The notes beneath the pieces were generated by a model that did not search any database, was not told the DNA's origin, and saw nothing but the letters and a program-made list of their open reading frames with translations. Of a DNA stretch of 64,000 bases, positions 9,622 through 18,601 are shown piece by piece (the stretch's first letter is position 1; every line of letters begins with the position of its first letter). Origin of the DNA: Pelagicoccus mobilis. Its GTDB lineage: Bacteria > Verrucomicrobiota > Verrucomicrobiia > Opitutales > Opitutaceae. The stretch covers positions 52,062 through 116,061 of the forward strand of contig NZ_JAENIL010000023.1 in assembly GCF_016595505.1 (NCBI RefSeq), read 5' to 3'. A program made the translations under genes and the position numbers.

Positions 9622-9735
9622 TGAAAGAGGTTGTTTAGGACTTAGGTTTTTAGGGATTGAGGTGTTTTATTTGTGCGTGGTCGTTTTTCTGCCTAAGGCC
9701 TAAATTTATAATGCCTGATTCCCTAGATTGGAATT

Positions 9736-10647
9736 TCATGAATCGAGGCCGATGTCGATCCAGGTGGATTGGTGGACGGTGGCGCCGGTGGAGATGAAAT
9801 CGAGTCCGAGAGTGGCGAGTTGGGGGAGGAATTCGATGGTTATACCGCCGCTCGCTTCGGTGACGGCTTTGTCTCCTATGAGCGAGATGGCCTTTTGGAG
9901 TTGAGGAATGGAAAAGTTGTCGAGGAGGATGATGTCGACCTTGGCGGCGAGGGCGTGCTCGATTTGCTCGAGGGTGTCGACTTCCATCTCTACGAGAATG
10001 TCGGGGTGTCGTGCTCGGGATTCGGATACGGCGTCGATGGCCGATTGGCGAGGGTCGCTGCCGAAGGCGGCCAGGTGGTTGTCTTTGAGCATGACGCGGT
10101 CGAAGAGGCCGATGCGGTGGTTCCATCCTCCTCCGCAGGCGACGGCGTATTTTTCGAGGACGCGGTAGCCGGGGGTGGTTTTGCGTGTGTCGAGCAGGCG
10201 GGTCGAGGTGTCGCCCATCGCGGCGACGTACTGGCGAGTGAGCGTGGCTACGCCGGAGAGTTTTTGCAGGAAGTTGAGGAGCGGGCGTTCGGCGCTGAGT
10301 AGGCTTCGCACGGGGCCGGAAACGGTTCCGATGACTTGTCCGGCGGTTAAGGTGTCGCCGTCTGAGGCGACGCCTTGGAATTTGAGTTTCGAATCGTATG
10401 CGGCGAGCACGTGTGGCGCGAGCTGGGTGCCGCAGATCGTGATGGGGGTGCGTGCTTTGAGGGTGGTGCTCACGCTTTGGTCCGAATCGAGCAGGGCGGA
10501 GGAGTGGTCGCCTGCAGTGATGGTGCCGGCGGCAAGCCCTCCGGCCGAAAGGTCTTCGCTTTTGGCGAGCTCGATGAGGGCTTGGATGGGGCCGAGGTCG
10601 AGGTCGGTCCAGGAGAGTTTTTGGCAGCAACGATCGGGTTGTTTCAT
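9736..10647 (-). CDS. nadC: Nicotinate-nucleotide pyrophosphorylase (carboxylating)
   Basis: NadC converts quinolinate and PRPP to nicotinate mononucleotide in de novo NAD synthesis. The protein of 303 residues has the family hallmarks LNFLQKLSGVATLTRQYV, LLDTRKTTPGYR, LEKYAVACGGGWNHRIGL, MLKDNHL, VEMEVDTLEQ and EASGGITIEF. It is complete with an ATG start. The stop lies about 115 bases upstream of birA on the same strand. The cofactor-repair gene nnr in the same window is functionally related, though not adjacent. It is divergent from a small conserved gene starting at 10749. Confidence 0.96.
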   Translation of the reverse strand: MKQPDRCCQKLSWTDLDLGPIQALIELAKSEDLSAGGLAAGTITAGDHSSALLDSDQSVSTTLKARTPITICGTQLAPHVLAAYDSKLKFQGVASDGDTLTAGQVIGTVSGPVRSLLSAERPLLNFLQKLSGVATLTRQYVAAMGDTSTRLLDTRKTTPGYRVLEKYAVACGGGWNHRIGLFDRVMLKDNHLAAFGSDPRQSAIDAVSESRARHPDILVEMEVDTLEQIEHALAAKVDIILLDNFSIPQLQKAISLIGDKAVTEASGGITIEFLPQLATLGLDFISTGATVHQSTWIDIGLDS

Positions 10648-10748
10648 GGGAAAGCGGGCAGGATGTGTGGATATGCGAAAATGGTGAAGCGGGAATTTTG
10701 ATTTGTTGGGGTTGCTGTAGCGGATCTTGCTTCTCTAGGTATTGAGGC

Positions 10749-11033
10749 ATGAGTTTTGATGAATTTGTGGAATCCGTGTCTTCTGGAACTGCTCCTGCTG
10801 GATTGAGTGGGGCGCTTGTGGCGCTCTGGTGGGACAAGAAGGGGGATTGGGAGCGAGCTCACGAGGAGGCGCAGAGCGCGGGGAGTCGTGAGGGCGATTG
10901 GGTGCATGCGTACTTGCACCGCAAGGAAGGGGACGAGGGGAATGCTGGGTACTGGTATTCCCGCTCTCGGGAGCCTTTTTTCGAGGGGACTTTGGACGCG
11001 GAGTGGGAAGCGATCGCCAAGGCTTTGTTATAG
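10749..11033 (+). CDS. Small conserved hypothetical protein
   Basis: This 94-residue soluble protein begins MSFDEFVESVSSGTAP and contains ALWWDKKGDWERAHEEAQ, AYLHRKEGDEGNAGYWYSR and a C-terminal EWEAIAKALL. The pattern 'lWwd.kGdW..AH…….d..waHAyLHR.eGD..NA.YWY.RA' is a recurrent bacterial family that I recognise by pattern but that has no established function. The His, Trp and Arg residues are the conserved positions. It is transcribed divergently from nadC with 101 bases between the starts, and lies on the strand of the next gene. The codon use and the intact conserved block support it as a real gene despite its size. Confidence 0.75.
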   Translation: MSFDEFVESVSSGTAPAGLSGALVALWWDKKGDWERAHEEAQSAGSREGDWVHAYLHRKEGDEGNAGYWYSRSREPFFEGTLDAEWEAIAKALL

Positions 11034-11156
11034 AGACGATTCTTGCGGTTTTGTGGCGGGAGCGGAGGTCTCGCAACTGTCCTCTCGGGCACGTAAGGGT
11101 GCCTGCCGATTGCGCAAGGCGCTGGAATAGGCTAGGTTAGGTGGAGTTAACCGTGT

Positions 11157-11780
11157 ATGCCTATGAGCTCTCCTCTTTTTGGCCAGATCGTTTGTTTCCT
11201 GTTTTCTTTTAGCTTGCTGGGCATCGCCTTCTTTCGGGCGGACGTTCAGACAGCGTTGAAGGGTATGTCTGTGTTTTGCGGGATGTGCTTGGTGATCATT
11301 GGAGCGATCGGTCCTGAGAATATTGCGACGCTGACTATTAAGACGGCGGAGAGCGAAATCAGCTTCAGCCGCTACGAGCCGACGGAGGAGGAGAAGGAGG
11401 AGGTTTTGGGGCTGATTTCGAGTGCGAAGGACGCGAACGACCTGGAGGGAAATTCGTTCGTCAAGGCTGCGGAGGAGCGGACTCCGGAGGAGCGTTCGAG
11501 TCTGGACTATTTGCTTTTGGCTAGGGTGGAGAGCTTGAAGGAGGATCCGGCCAAAGCGCTCGAGTACGCTTACGTGGGCAGAACGATCGAGACTAAGGAC
11601 GCGACGGTGCGAGCTGAGCTGAACGGGGTGATCGGGCAGAGCTACAAGGACTTTGGAAAACCCAAGATCAGCAGCAAATTTCTCAGGGAGAAGAAGGAGC
11701 TTTTGATCAATCCGGAGACGATCAGGCGGGTAAGCGAGAATCAGCTCGCTCCGATTCAGAGCCCCAAGCCGCAGAAGTAG
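11157..11780 (+). CDS. Hypothetical membrane-anchored protein
   Basis: The 207-residue protein has two closely spaced N-terminal hydrophobic segments (about residues 7-25 and 35-55), then a soluble acidic and helical domain rich in Glu and Lys that may resemble a TPR (DYLLLARVESLKEDPAKALEYAYVGRTIE). A GGTGGAG stretch about 14 bases before the ATG is a modest ribosome-binding site; a second ATG lies two codons later. I do not recognise the family. It stands alone between a small conserved gene and a convergent mutarotase 23 bases away. The domain would face the periplasm or cytosol depending on an orientation that cannot be settled here. Confidence 0.6.
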   Translation: MPMSSPLFGQIVCFLFSFSLLGIAFFRADVQTALKGMSVFCGMCLVIIGAIGPENIATLTIKTAESEISFSRYEPTEEEKEEVLGLISSAKDANDLEGNSFVKAAEERTPEERSSLDYLLLARVESLKEDPAKALEYAYVGRTIETKDATVRAELNGVIGQSYKDFGKPKISSKFLREKKELLINPETIRRVSENQLAPIQSPKPQK

Positions 11781-11803
11781 GGGGCGTCTCGGGGCGTTTG
11801 GTA

Positions 11804-12721
11804 TTAGACGCGGACGGTAATTGAGAAGGCCTGGGTTTCGCCGGGACCGACTTCGTGTAGGCCGATTTCGTTTTCGGGGGCGTTGGGCGGTCCCATCCAG
11901 GGCTCGATGCAGAAGAAGGGGGCGGCGTCAGATTCTGTCCAGGTGACGAGCGCGTATCCAGGATTAGGGGTCGCTTGGGTGCCGACTTCGATTTCTAGCT
12001 TGGAGTCGTCTGTCTTGCAGCGGCACTCGACGAGTGGGCTGGTGAGTTGATAGTGGATACGGTCGACGATGGCGGGGTTGTCGATCGACTCGAGTTTCTT
12101 GTGCCCTTTCACGGGATCGAGGCTGCCGTTGGGCGCGTGGCGGACGGCGTGCTTGGCTGGGATGCGAAGCTCGTAGTCGCCGCGGCTGGTGCCGTCGAGC
12201 CAAGGGATGGTGAAGTAGAAGTGGTGTCCTGCGGACCAAGGGATGGAAACCGTGTCGTGGTTGGAAAGGCGGAGTTCGACGCTGAGCTCCTTTTCTTGGA
12301 AACGGTAGATGACTTCGAAGTCGTATTCGAAGGGGTAGCCTTCTTGGGCGGCTGCGTCGGGAAGGAGCCGCGCCGCGAATCCGGTTTGGTCGACGCGGCT
12401 GATTTCGAATTGGCCCTGTCTGGCGTAGCCGTGCATGGGCATGGGCAATGTCTCGCCGGACGGGGCGACCCACTTTTGGAATTCGCCTTTTGAGTAGGTG
12501 CGGGCGGAGAAGGGGAAGAGGATGGGGTTGCCGCCGCGGGCTTTGACCAGCTCTTCTATTTTGCCGATTTGTGGCCAGTGGACGATGTCTCGGAAGCTGC
12601 CGTCTGGGTAGCTGAGATTCCAATTCATCAAGCGGGCTCCGCGGGTCGGCGAGGCGAGGAAGGTGGACGCGCCTACCTGCCAGCGATAGATTGTTTCTCC
12701 AAGGTACTCTATTTCCTCCAT
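11804..12721 (-). CDS. Aldose 1-epimerase / hexose-phosphate mutarotase family protein
   Basis: Mutarotases interconvert alpha and beta anomers of free or phosphorylated hexoses. The 305-residue protein has the beta-sandwich signature positions: RGGNPILFPFSART, PMHGYARQ with the first His, VSIPWSAGHHFYFTIPW with the second His, and FFCIEPWMGPPNAPEN with the general-base Glu near the C-terminus. No signal peptide is present, so it acts in the cytosol. The sequence resembles the galactose mutarotase-like group including YeaD-type hexose-6-phosphate epimerases; which substrate is used cannot be decided. Its start is 144 bases from the divergent nfeD start. Confidence 0.85.
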   Translation of the reverse strand: MEEIEYLGETIYRWQVGASTFLASPTRGARLMNWNLSYPDGSFRDIVHWPQIGKIEELVKARGGNPILFPFSARTYSKGEFQKWVAPSGETLPMPMHGYARQGQFEISRVDQTGFAARLLPDAAAQEGYPFEYDFEVIYRFQEKELSVELRLSNHDTVSIPWSAGHHFYFTIPWLDGTSRGDYELRIPAKHAVRHAPNGSLDPVKGHKKLESIDNPAIVDRIHYQLTSPLVECRCKTDDSKLEIEVGTQATPNPGYALVTWTESDAAPFFCIEPWMGPPNAPENEIGLHEVGPGETQAFSITVRV

Positions 12722-12864
12722 GTTGTTGGCTTGGGATCAAAGTCGTTTTGCGGGAATTTGGAAACGAAAAGTGCAGCAAAGCGCGTCCTTTAGAAACATT
12801 GGGTGGAATATCGTGGGAGTTCTGCAATGGGTGGGTCTTGCATTTCGTGTTTCTCTTTAACACG

Positions 12865-14328
12865 ATGAGTAAACCCATGATAATTCGTTGCTGTACCCTG
12901 CTTTGCCTTTTTTTGGCGGCTCGTTTTGTGTGTCCCGTCGCGTCGGCTCAGGCTGTCGCTGGATCGGCGGAAGAAGCTGCTTCCGCGGGAGATTTGGAAG
13001 GTCCGAAGTTCTATGTGATCCCGGTGCAAGGGCCGATCGGCCCGCCGACGCTTTTTGCGGTGAGAGGCGGGGTCAAAACTGCGATCGCGGAGGGGTATGA
13101 CCATGTGGTGTTGGATATGGATACGCCGGGCGGCAGGCTTGATTCAACCCTGGAGATTATGGAGGTGCTTGATCGTTTCCCGGGCAAGACGATCACTTAT
13201 GTGAATGAGGAGGCTATTTCTGCGGGCGCGATCATCTCTGCGGTGACGGATGAGATCTACTTCACTTCGAAAGCGGTGATTGGCAGCGCGGAGCCGGTGA
13301 CGGGACAAGGGGAGGATATCAACGAGTCGATGAAGCGGAAGCTGATGTCTTATCTGAACGCGAAGATGGAGGCTTACACGGACGAATATCCGTTTCGAAG
13401 CGATGTGATTCGGGCCATGATGGATCCGGAGTTCGAGTTCAAGATCGGGCGGGAAGTCATTTCCCCGAAGGGGGAGCTGCTGAACCTGACAGCAAAGCGT
13501 GCTCACGAGGAGTACGGGAAGCCTCCAATGCCTCTGCTCGGTTCCGGGATCGTGGACGAGCTGGATACTTTATTAAGTAGTTTGAGCACGGATACGGATC
13601 CTGTGGTGACGCGTTTCGAGGCGACTTGGTCTTTGAATTTGGCGGAGTTTATCGTGAGCTTGGCGCCGTTTCTATTGGCGATCGCGATTATCAGCGTTTA
13701 CGTGGAGTTCCAGACTCCGGGCTTCGGGATCTTTGGGATCACTGGAGTAGTCTGTTTTCTGATCGCGATTTTTGGGCACAACGTGGCGGGGCTTTCCGGG
13801 CACGAGCCGCTGTTGTTGTTTGTGATCGGGATGATCTTGCTGAGCTTGGAGTTGTTCTTGGCTCCGGGGACTCTGTTTTTTGCCATCCCTGGATTTATCG
13901 TGTTGCTTGTTAGTTTGATTTGGGCGATGGCGGACGTGTGGCCTTCGGAGACGCCGGATTTCGAGTGGACCTGGGAGATGTTTGAGAGGCCGATCCAAAA
14001 CCTGCTGGGCGGCTCGATCATGGGGATTGCGATCATATTGCTGCTGGCCCGCTTTTTGCCGAAGACGTTTTTATGGAATCGCTTGGTATTGGACGAATCC
14101 TTGGCTGGCGCGAGTGTGGAGAGTTTGTCGGAAAGCTCGAGCGAAGTAGAGGACAGTCTCGTTGGCCAGGTGGGGATCGCTGCCACTGACATGATGCCAG
14201 GGGGGCAGGTCGACGTTGCGGGACGGCGCGTGGAAGCGAAGTTGAATTTTGGCTCGGTCGATCGTGGCGCGGAAGTTAGGTTGATCTCGAAGTCCGATTT
14301 TGGATACATAGCAGAGGAAGTTGAGTAA
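12865..14328 (+). CDS. NfeD-family membrane serine protease (long form)
   Basis: The ATG at 12865 gives 487 residues with a signal peptide (MIIRCCTLLCLFLAARFVCPVASAQA). A ClpP-like domain follows: the DTPGGRLDSTLEIM oxyanion region (86-100), EEAISAGA with candidate nucleophile Ser119, and a downstream Lys-containing helix (KRKLMSYLNAK). About four transmembrane helices follow at roughly 255-410, and the C-terminal OB-fold NfeD domain runs VGQVGIAATDMMPGGQVDV to the end. In other bacteria this long form cleaves membrane proteins or stomatin partners and is co-transcribed with flotillin or stomatin, as here. Its stop overlaps the start of the next gene (TAATG). An earlier in-frame start would run through the divergent promoter and was not used. 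Confidence 0.92.
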   Translation: MSKPMIIRCCTLLCLFLAARFVCPVASAQAVAGSAEEAASAGDLEGPKFYVIPVQGPIGPPTLFAVRGGVKTAIAEGYDHVVLDMDTPGGRLDSTLEIMEVLDRFPGKTITYVNEEAISAGAIISAVTDEIYFTSKAVIGSAEPVTGQGEDINESMKRKLMSYLNAKMEAYTDEYPFRSDVIRAMMDPEFEFKIGREVISPKGELLNLTAKRAHEEYGKPPMPLLGSGIVDELDTLLSSLSTDTDPVVTRFEATWSLNLAEFIVSLAPFLLAIAIISVYVEFQTPGFGIFGITGVVCFLIAIFGHNVAGLSGHEPLLLFVIGMILLSLELFLAPGTLFFAIPGFIVLLVSLIWAMADVWPSETPDFEWTWEMFERPIQNLLGGSIMGIAIILLLARFLPKTFLWNRLVLDESLAGASVESLSESSSEVEDSLVGQVGIAATDMMPGGQVDVAGRRVEAKLNFGSVDRGAEVRLISKSDFGYIAEEVE

Positions 14329-14792
14329 TGAGCTTGATTGTTGGACTAATGGTGCTGGGCCTCGGCTTGGTAATGTTGGAGATTTTTATTCCTGGAGGGA
14401 TCGTGGGCGTGTTTGGGGGGATCAGCATGATCGCTGCCGTGGTGATCGCGTATCAGGATCTGGGAACGGAAGGGGCTCTCATCACATTTGGCATCGGCCT
14501 TGTGGGATTGGTGGCCTGCTTGTGGTTTGAGTTTAAGGTGCTTCCAAAGACGCCGGCAGGGAAACGTCTGTTTTTGCAGGATCAGGTGGCTGGCAAGAGT
14601 CAGCACGATGTGGCGGACCAGTCGATGATCGGGAAAGAGGCTACGACGGCTACGGCTTTGGCTCCTTCCGGCTATGTGATTCTTGATGGTAAGAAATTGG
14701 AGGCCTTTTCGAAGAGTGGCTTTTTAGAAAAAGGGGAGTCGGTGACTATCGACTCGTATGATCAATTTAAAGTAACTGTATCCAAAAAATAA
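14328..14792 (+). CDS. Short NfeD-like membrane protein
   Basis: A 154-residue protein with two or three transmembrane helices ([47 protein letters not shown]) and a C-terminal OB-fold with [19 protein letters not shown] and [18 protein letters not shown], the NfeD1a short-form architecture. It lacks the protease domain. The start overlaps the stop of the long nfeD gene by one base, indicating translational coupling, and the stop lies two bases before floA. The three genes form a classic nfeD-nfeD-floA unit. It probably contacts the flotillin-like protein in membrane microdomains. Confidence 0.9.
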   Translation: MSLIVGLMVLGLGLVMLEIFIPGGIVGVFGGISMIAAVVIAYQDLGTEGALITFGIGLVGLVACLWFEFKVLPKTPAGKRLFLQDQVAGKSQHDVADQSMIGKEATTATALAPSGYVILDGKKLEAFSKSGFLEKGESVTIDSYDQFKVTVSKK

Positions 14793-14794
14793 TT

Positions 14795-15814
14795 ATGAGT
14801 AGTACAATGTTTACGATCGGCCTCGCGGTGTTGGGGCTTCTTGGTTTGGTAGTTTTTCTCTACCTTCTTTCGTTCTTTAAGACTTGGTTGAAGTCAGTTC
14901 TGGCGAAAGCGACGGTTGGCTTTACCACTTTGGTGGCGATGCGATTGCGTCAGGTGCCGTATGGAATCGTGGTGGATGCCAAGATCACGGCGGTTAAAGC
15001 GGGTATTGATCTGACGGAAGGTCAGTTGGAAGCTCACTACTTAGCGGGAGGAAATCTGATCCCGACTGTGCAGGCGATCATCGCTGCGAAAAAGGCGGGC
15101 ATCAAACTCGACTGGGAGCAGGCTTGCGCGATCGATCTCGCGACCAAGGGGTCTGGCAAGTCGGTTGTGGAAGCGGTGCGTACCTCGGTTGACCCGAAGG
15201 TTATCGATTGCCCGAGTCAGGACAGCACGAAGAAGTCGATCGATGGTGTGGCGAAGGACGGTATCCAGGTGAAGGCCAAGGCCCGTGTGACGGTGCGTAC
15301 GAATTTGGAACGTTTTGTCGGTGGAGCGAAAGAGGAGACGATCATCGCTCGTGTAGGCGAAGGTATCGTAACTACGATTGGTTCGGCTGACAGCTATAAG
15401 ACGGTATTGGAAAGTCCGGACAGCATTTCGAAGGTGGTGCTGGATCGTGGATTGGACGTTGGAACGGCGTTCGAGATTTTGTCGATCGACATCGCCGACG
15501 TGGACGTAGGGCAGAACGTGGGCGCCTTGCTCCAGGAAGCTCAAGCTGAGGCGAACAAGAACATGGCCCAAGCTCAGGCTGAAATTCGTCGTGCAGCGGC
15601 GGTTGCTCTCGAGCAGGAAATGCAGGCCAAGGTGCAGGAGATGCGTGCGAAGGTAGTGGAAGCCGAGGCCCAAGTGCCTCTGGCTATGGCTGAAGCGTTC
15701 CGTAGTGGAAATCTGGGGATCATGGACTACTACAAGATGAAGAATGTGGAGTCAGATACCAACATGCGCGATTCCATTTCAGGTAAGGGAGATAGCGAAA
15801 GCGAGGCTCGATAG
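14795..15814 (+). CDS. floA: Flotillin-like protein FloA
   Basis: FloA organises functional membrane microdomains. The 339-residue protein has an N-terminal hydrophobic hairpin (residues 5-27), then the conserved [16 protein letters not shown] and [20 protein letters not shown] of the UPF0365/FloA family, an SPFH core with [29 protein letters not shown] sequence, and a C-terminal helical region rich in Glu and Ala ([23 protein letters not shown]). This fits full length. It is tightly linked to the two NfeD genes upstream and starts two bases after the previous stop. The next gene begins six bases later and is a candidate accessory. Confidence 0.95.
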   Translation: MSSTMFTIGLAVLGLLGLVVFLYLLSFFKTWLKSVLAKATVGFTTLVAMRLRQVPYGIVVDAKITAVKAGIDLTEGQLEAHYLAGGNLIPTVQAIIAAKKAGIKLDWEQACAIDLATKGSGKSVVEAVRTSVDPKVIDCPSQDSTKKSIDGVAKDGIQVKAKARVTVRTNLERFVGGAKEETIIARVGEGIVTTIGSADSYKTVLESPDSISKVVLDRGLDVGTAFEILSIDIADVDVGQNVGALLQEAQAEANKNMAQAQAEIRRAAAVALEQEMQAKVQEMRAKVVEAEAQVPLAMAEAFRSGNLGIMDYYKMKNVESDTNMRDSISGKGDSESEAR

Positions 15815-15820
15815 CCGATC

Positions 15821-16405
15821 ATGGATTGGCTTTTTGACAACTTAGGGAAGCTCGCCCCGATCGTAATCTTCCTGCTCTATATGATCTCCTCGATGAAGCG
15901 AGGAGGTCAGGAGGAGGAAGAACCTGATCCGCAAGCGGCGGAGCGGGCGCGTAAAATCCAGGAAGAGATTCGCCGAAAGATCCTCGAGCGTCAACGAGGC
16001 GACGGTGAGCCGACGGGCCGTCCGCCCGAGCAGCCTCAGCCGATTGAAGAGACTATCTTTTTCGAGGAGGAACCTGAGCCTTTCAGAGCTCCGGAGCCGC
16101 CGGTGCGGACCTTGCAACGAGAAGAGCCCGAGCCGGCTCCGACGGTGGTGGTCGATCCTTATGTGCAGAAACGCCGCGAGGTTGAGGCTCAAATGGAAGA
16201 GGCCAAACGGATGCAGGAAGCTGCTTTGCAGAAGGCGAAGTCAATCTCCAAAGGGAAGGGTGGTGGAACTCAGACCATGGTTCCTGTGCCGATCGCATCA
16301 GGGGAGATACGCGACCGACTAAAACTTGGACTAGAGGACCGCGATTCGCTCAAGACGGCTATCGTACTCAAGGAGGTCTTAGATACTCCGGTCGCGATGA
16401 GATGA
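15821..16405 (+). CDS. Membrane-anchored charged protein of the floA operon
   Basis: The 194-residue protein has one N-terminal transmembrane helix (LAPIVIFLLYMISSM), a long low-complexity region rich in Glu, Arg and Pro (residues about 28-150) with coiled-coil potential, and a more ordered C-terminus with IRDRLKLGLEDRDSLKTAIVL followed by KEVLDTPVAMR. That last motif (about 'TAIvLkEiLd.PvAlR') recurs at the C-termini of similar anchored proteins in Verrucomicrobia and Planctomycetes as far as I can recall. The gene starts six bases after floA and is followed by an intrinsic terminator, so it is the last gene of the microdomain operon. Its function is unknown. Confidence 0.75.
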   Translation: MDWLFDNLGKLAPIVIFLLYMISSMKRGGQEEEEPDPQAAERARKIQEEIRRKILERQRGDGEPTGRPPEQPQPIEETIFFEEEPEPFRAPEPPVRTLQREEPEPAPTVVVDPYVQKRREVEAQMEEAKRMQEAALQKAKSISKGKGGGTQTMVPVPIASGEIRDRLKLGLEDRDSLKTAIVLKEVLDTPVAMR

Positions 16406-16412
16406 TTTCGAG

Positions 16413-16486
16413 GTAGGGCTCGACCGCCGAGCGAGCTGCATTGATAAAATCAAGCTTTCGCGGTCCGCCCGGCGATCGGAACCTAC
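16413..16486. repeat. REP-like palindromic doublet, copy 2
   Basis: The second copy of the element at 43-118. It starts GTAGGGCTCGACCGCCGAGC and ends GCGGTCCGCCCGGCGATCGGAACCTAC. The arms match copy 1 closely, whereas the central 25 bases differ. It lies between the end of the floA-operon gene and its terminator, a common place for REP elements. Confidence 0.6.
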
Positions 16487-16497
16487 CTTTAACAAGA

Positions 16498-16530
16498 AAG
16501 CCGCAGCGTGTTTGCTGCGGCTTCTTTTTT
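16498..16530 (+). terminator. Intrinsic terminator of the nfeD-floA operon
   Basis: A perfect 10-base-pair stem (AAGCCGCAGC / GCTGCGGCTT) with a six-base loop is followed by CTTTTTT. It lies between the operon end at 16405 and the convergent mscS stop. On the other strand the hairpin is followed by fewer T residues, so it is mainly a plus-strand terminator. Confidence 0.85.
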
Positions 16531-16550
16531 GAAAGGTTGTGAAGGTTGCC

Positions 16551-17423
16551 TTAGCTCGCGGAGCTGTCGACGTTGTGCATGTAGACGTCCTGTTGCGGGA
16601 ACGGGATGGAGACGCCTTCCTTGTCGAGGCGTTGCTTGATTGTCTTTTGGAAGTCGAAGAAGACGCCCCAGTAGTCCGAGGTTTTTGCCCAAGGACGGAC
16701 GACGAAGTTCACGCTGCTGTCGGCTAGTTCGGATACCTCTACCTGCGGGGCGGGGTCGTTGAGGATACGGTCGTCGGCGTTGAGGACGTCGAGGATGACG
16801 TTTTGTACCTTGTCGAGGTCGTCGGAGTAGCTGACTCCTACGGTCATGTCGACGCGACGCGTGTCGTTGGCGGTGATGTTGGTGATGCAGCCCGCCATGA
16901 TGGAGGAGTTCGGCATGATGATCTTCTTGTTGTCAGGGCTGTGCATGACGGTGACGAGGACGCCGATTTCCATGACCTTGCCGATCTGCCCGCCTGCGTC
17001 GATGACGTCTCCGATGCGGAAGGGGCGGAACATGATGATGAGCACGCCAGCGGCGAAGTTTGAGAGGGAGCCTTGCAGGGCGAGACCGACTGCGAGGCCG
17101 GCGGCACCGAGGATGGCTACCAATGAAGTGGTTTGAAAGCCAACTTGCTGCGCGGCGGCGAGGATGACGCAGATCATCAAAACGTAGTAGATGATGCTGG
17201 TGCCGAAGGAGATGAGCGCCGGATCGACGTTTCGTTTCTCCATGGCTTTGCGGATGCCGTTGCGGACCATGCTGACGATCCACTTTCCGATGACGAAGAT
17301 GACGATCGCGTAGAGCACGTTGAGGGCGTTGTCTACGATGATGCCTTGGATCTTCTCGATCGTCTCGGGCGAGATGATGGTGGAGGAGGCCTCTTGAGTT
17401 GTTGCTGATTCTTCTTGTGCCAT
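16551..17423 (-). CDS. mscS: Small-conductance mechanosensitive channel (MscS family)
   Basis: MscS channels open under membrane tension to release solutes on osmotic downshock. The 290-residue protein has three transmembrane helices (about 30-50, 68-92 and 100-130). The pore helix and start of the beta domain show GAAGLAVGLALQGSLSNFAAG and IMFRPFRIGDVID, followed by VTVMHSPDNKKIIMPNSSIM. The soluble domain has VGVSYSDDLDKVQNVI. Length and motif order match the short MscS class. It is a single gene, convergent with the floA operon across a terminator. The signal is complete and unremarkable. Confidence 0.95.
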   Translation of the reverse strand: MAQEESATTQEASSTIISPETIEKIQGIIVDNALNVLYAIVIFVIGKWIVSMVRNGIRKAMEKRNVDPALISFGTSIIYYVLMICVILAAAQQVGFQTTSLVAILGAAGLAVGLALQGSLSNFAAGVLIIMFRPFRIGDVIDAGGQIGKVMEIGVLVTVMHSPDNKKIIMPNSSIMAGCITNITANDTRRVDMTVGVSYSDDLDKVQNVILDVLNADDRILNDPAPQVEVSELADSSVNFVVRPWAKTSDYWGVFFDFQKTIKQRLDKEGVSIPFPQQDVYMHNVDSSAS

Positions 17424-17617
17424 AAATGGGTTGGTTAACTAGGTTTAGGAATGAAATGTAAGAAAGTGGTAAACTCCGATTAAATCGAATGTTTTCGTTG
17501 GCTATGAGCATTTTATGAAAGCTCAAGAAGCCAGGGTACTTACAACGTTCCTCTGGGGGCTCCCAGCGGGATCCTCATGCCCCAGCGAGGGGCGCAACAG
17601 AAAGAGGGGGAGGGCTC

Positions 17618-18463
17618 TTAGAAGCCGCCGGCGATCAAGTTTTGGGAGAGCTCCTCGGAGTCTAGACCGTCTTCGTTTTCGGATGGGACGTTTTCGGTTT
17701 TCATCGGGTACTCGACGATGAAATCCTTGAAGTGGATCAGCTCGAAGCGGCCGTCCTCGTGCTCGGCGATGGCGGATAGCGATTCTACCCAATCGCCTGA
17801 GTTCAGGTAGTGTAGGTTGTCGAATTGCTTGTCGGCGGGGGTGTGGATGTGACCGCAGATCACGCCGGTGCAGCCACGCGACTCGGCGAGCTTGGCGAGT
17901 TTTTCTTCGAAGTCGGAAATGAAGTTAACCGCCTTTTTGACCTTCGCCTTAATGGATTTGGAAAGGGAGTAGTACTCTTTGCCTCGCCAGGAGCGGTACT
18001 TGTTGTACCAGCGGTTGAGGTTCATGAGCATCTTGTAGCCCCAGTCGCCGAGGTGGGCGAGAAAGGTGAAATTCTTGGTAATGGTATCGAAAACGTCGCC
18101 GTGGAGGACGAGATAGCGTCCGTTGGGATTTTCGTGGATGTAGTCCTCGACGATTTTGACGGTGGCGAACTCCATGGGGAGGAATCGGCTGAGGATGTCG
18201 TCGTGGTTGCCTCGGAGGTAGATGACTTCTTGTTGCTGCTTTTCGACGCGCTTGAGGATGTAGCGGACGAATTTGGTGTCCGTCTTGGTCCACTTGCTGC
18301 CGCGTCCGAGCTGCCAGCCGTCGATAATGTCTCCGTTTAGGACGAGGCGGTCGCACCGGGTATTCTTGAGGAAGTGCAGGCATTCCTTCGCCTTGCAGTT
18401 CTGGGTGCCGAGATGGACGTCCGAGATGAAGATCGTCTTGAATCTGAGCGGAGGCTTCTTCAT
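17618..18463 (-). CDS. UDP-2,3-diacylglucosamine pyrophosphatase LpxH-like phosphoesterase
   Basis: The calcineurin-like metal-binding residues are visible in order: FISDVHLGT, LNGDIIDGW, YLRGNHDD, VLHGDVFD and GVICGHIHTPA. The COG2908/LpxH-type spacing and the 281-residue length suggest hydrolysis of UDP-2,3-diacylglucosamine to lipid X in lipid A synthesis, or a related cytosolic phosphoesterase. The C-terminal extension (EDGRFELIHFKDFIVEYP…) is longer than in E. coli LpxH. A related annotation such as a general metallophosphoesterase cannot be excluded. It supports a Gram-negative envelope. It stands divergent from miaA with 138 bases between the starts. Confidence 0.8.
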   Translation of the reverse strand: MKKPPLRFKTIFISDVHLGTQNCKAKECLHFLKNTRCDRLVLNGDIIDGWQLGRGSKWTKTDTKFVRYILKRVEKQQQEVIYLRGNHDDILSRFLPMEFATVKIVEDYIHENPNGRYLVLHGDVFDTITKNFTFLAHLGDWGYKMLMNLNRWYNKYRSWRGKEYYSLSKSIKAKVKKAVNFISDFEEKLAKLAESRGCTGVICGHIHTPADKQFDNLHYLNSGDWVESLSAIAEHEDGRFELIHFKDFIVEYPMKTENVPSENEDGLDSEELSQNLIAGGF

Positions 18464-18601
18464 GAGTTGCGAGCTAACCGAGGAAATGGGTGCTGTCTTG
18501 CTCTGTGGTAATGACGCTCGAATACGTGGGCGCGAGTCAATAGTTTTTGATCATGCGAGATGTAACCTCAGTGTCACTCCTTGGTTGCGAAAGAGTCACA
18601 A

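Noticed and set aside
12770..12790. A second sigma-54 promoter candidate upstream of nfeD
   Set aside because: The GG and GC are 11 rather than 10 bases apart, which breaks the required spacing.
12691..12864. N-terminal extension of the long NfeD
   Set aside because: It overlaps the start of the divergent mutarotase gene and would bury the signal peptide.
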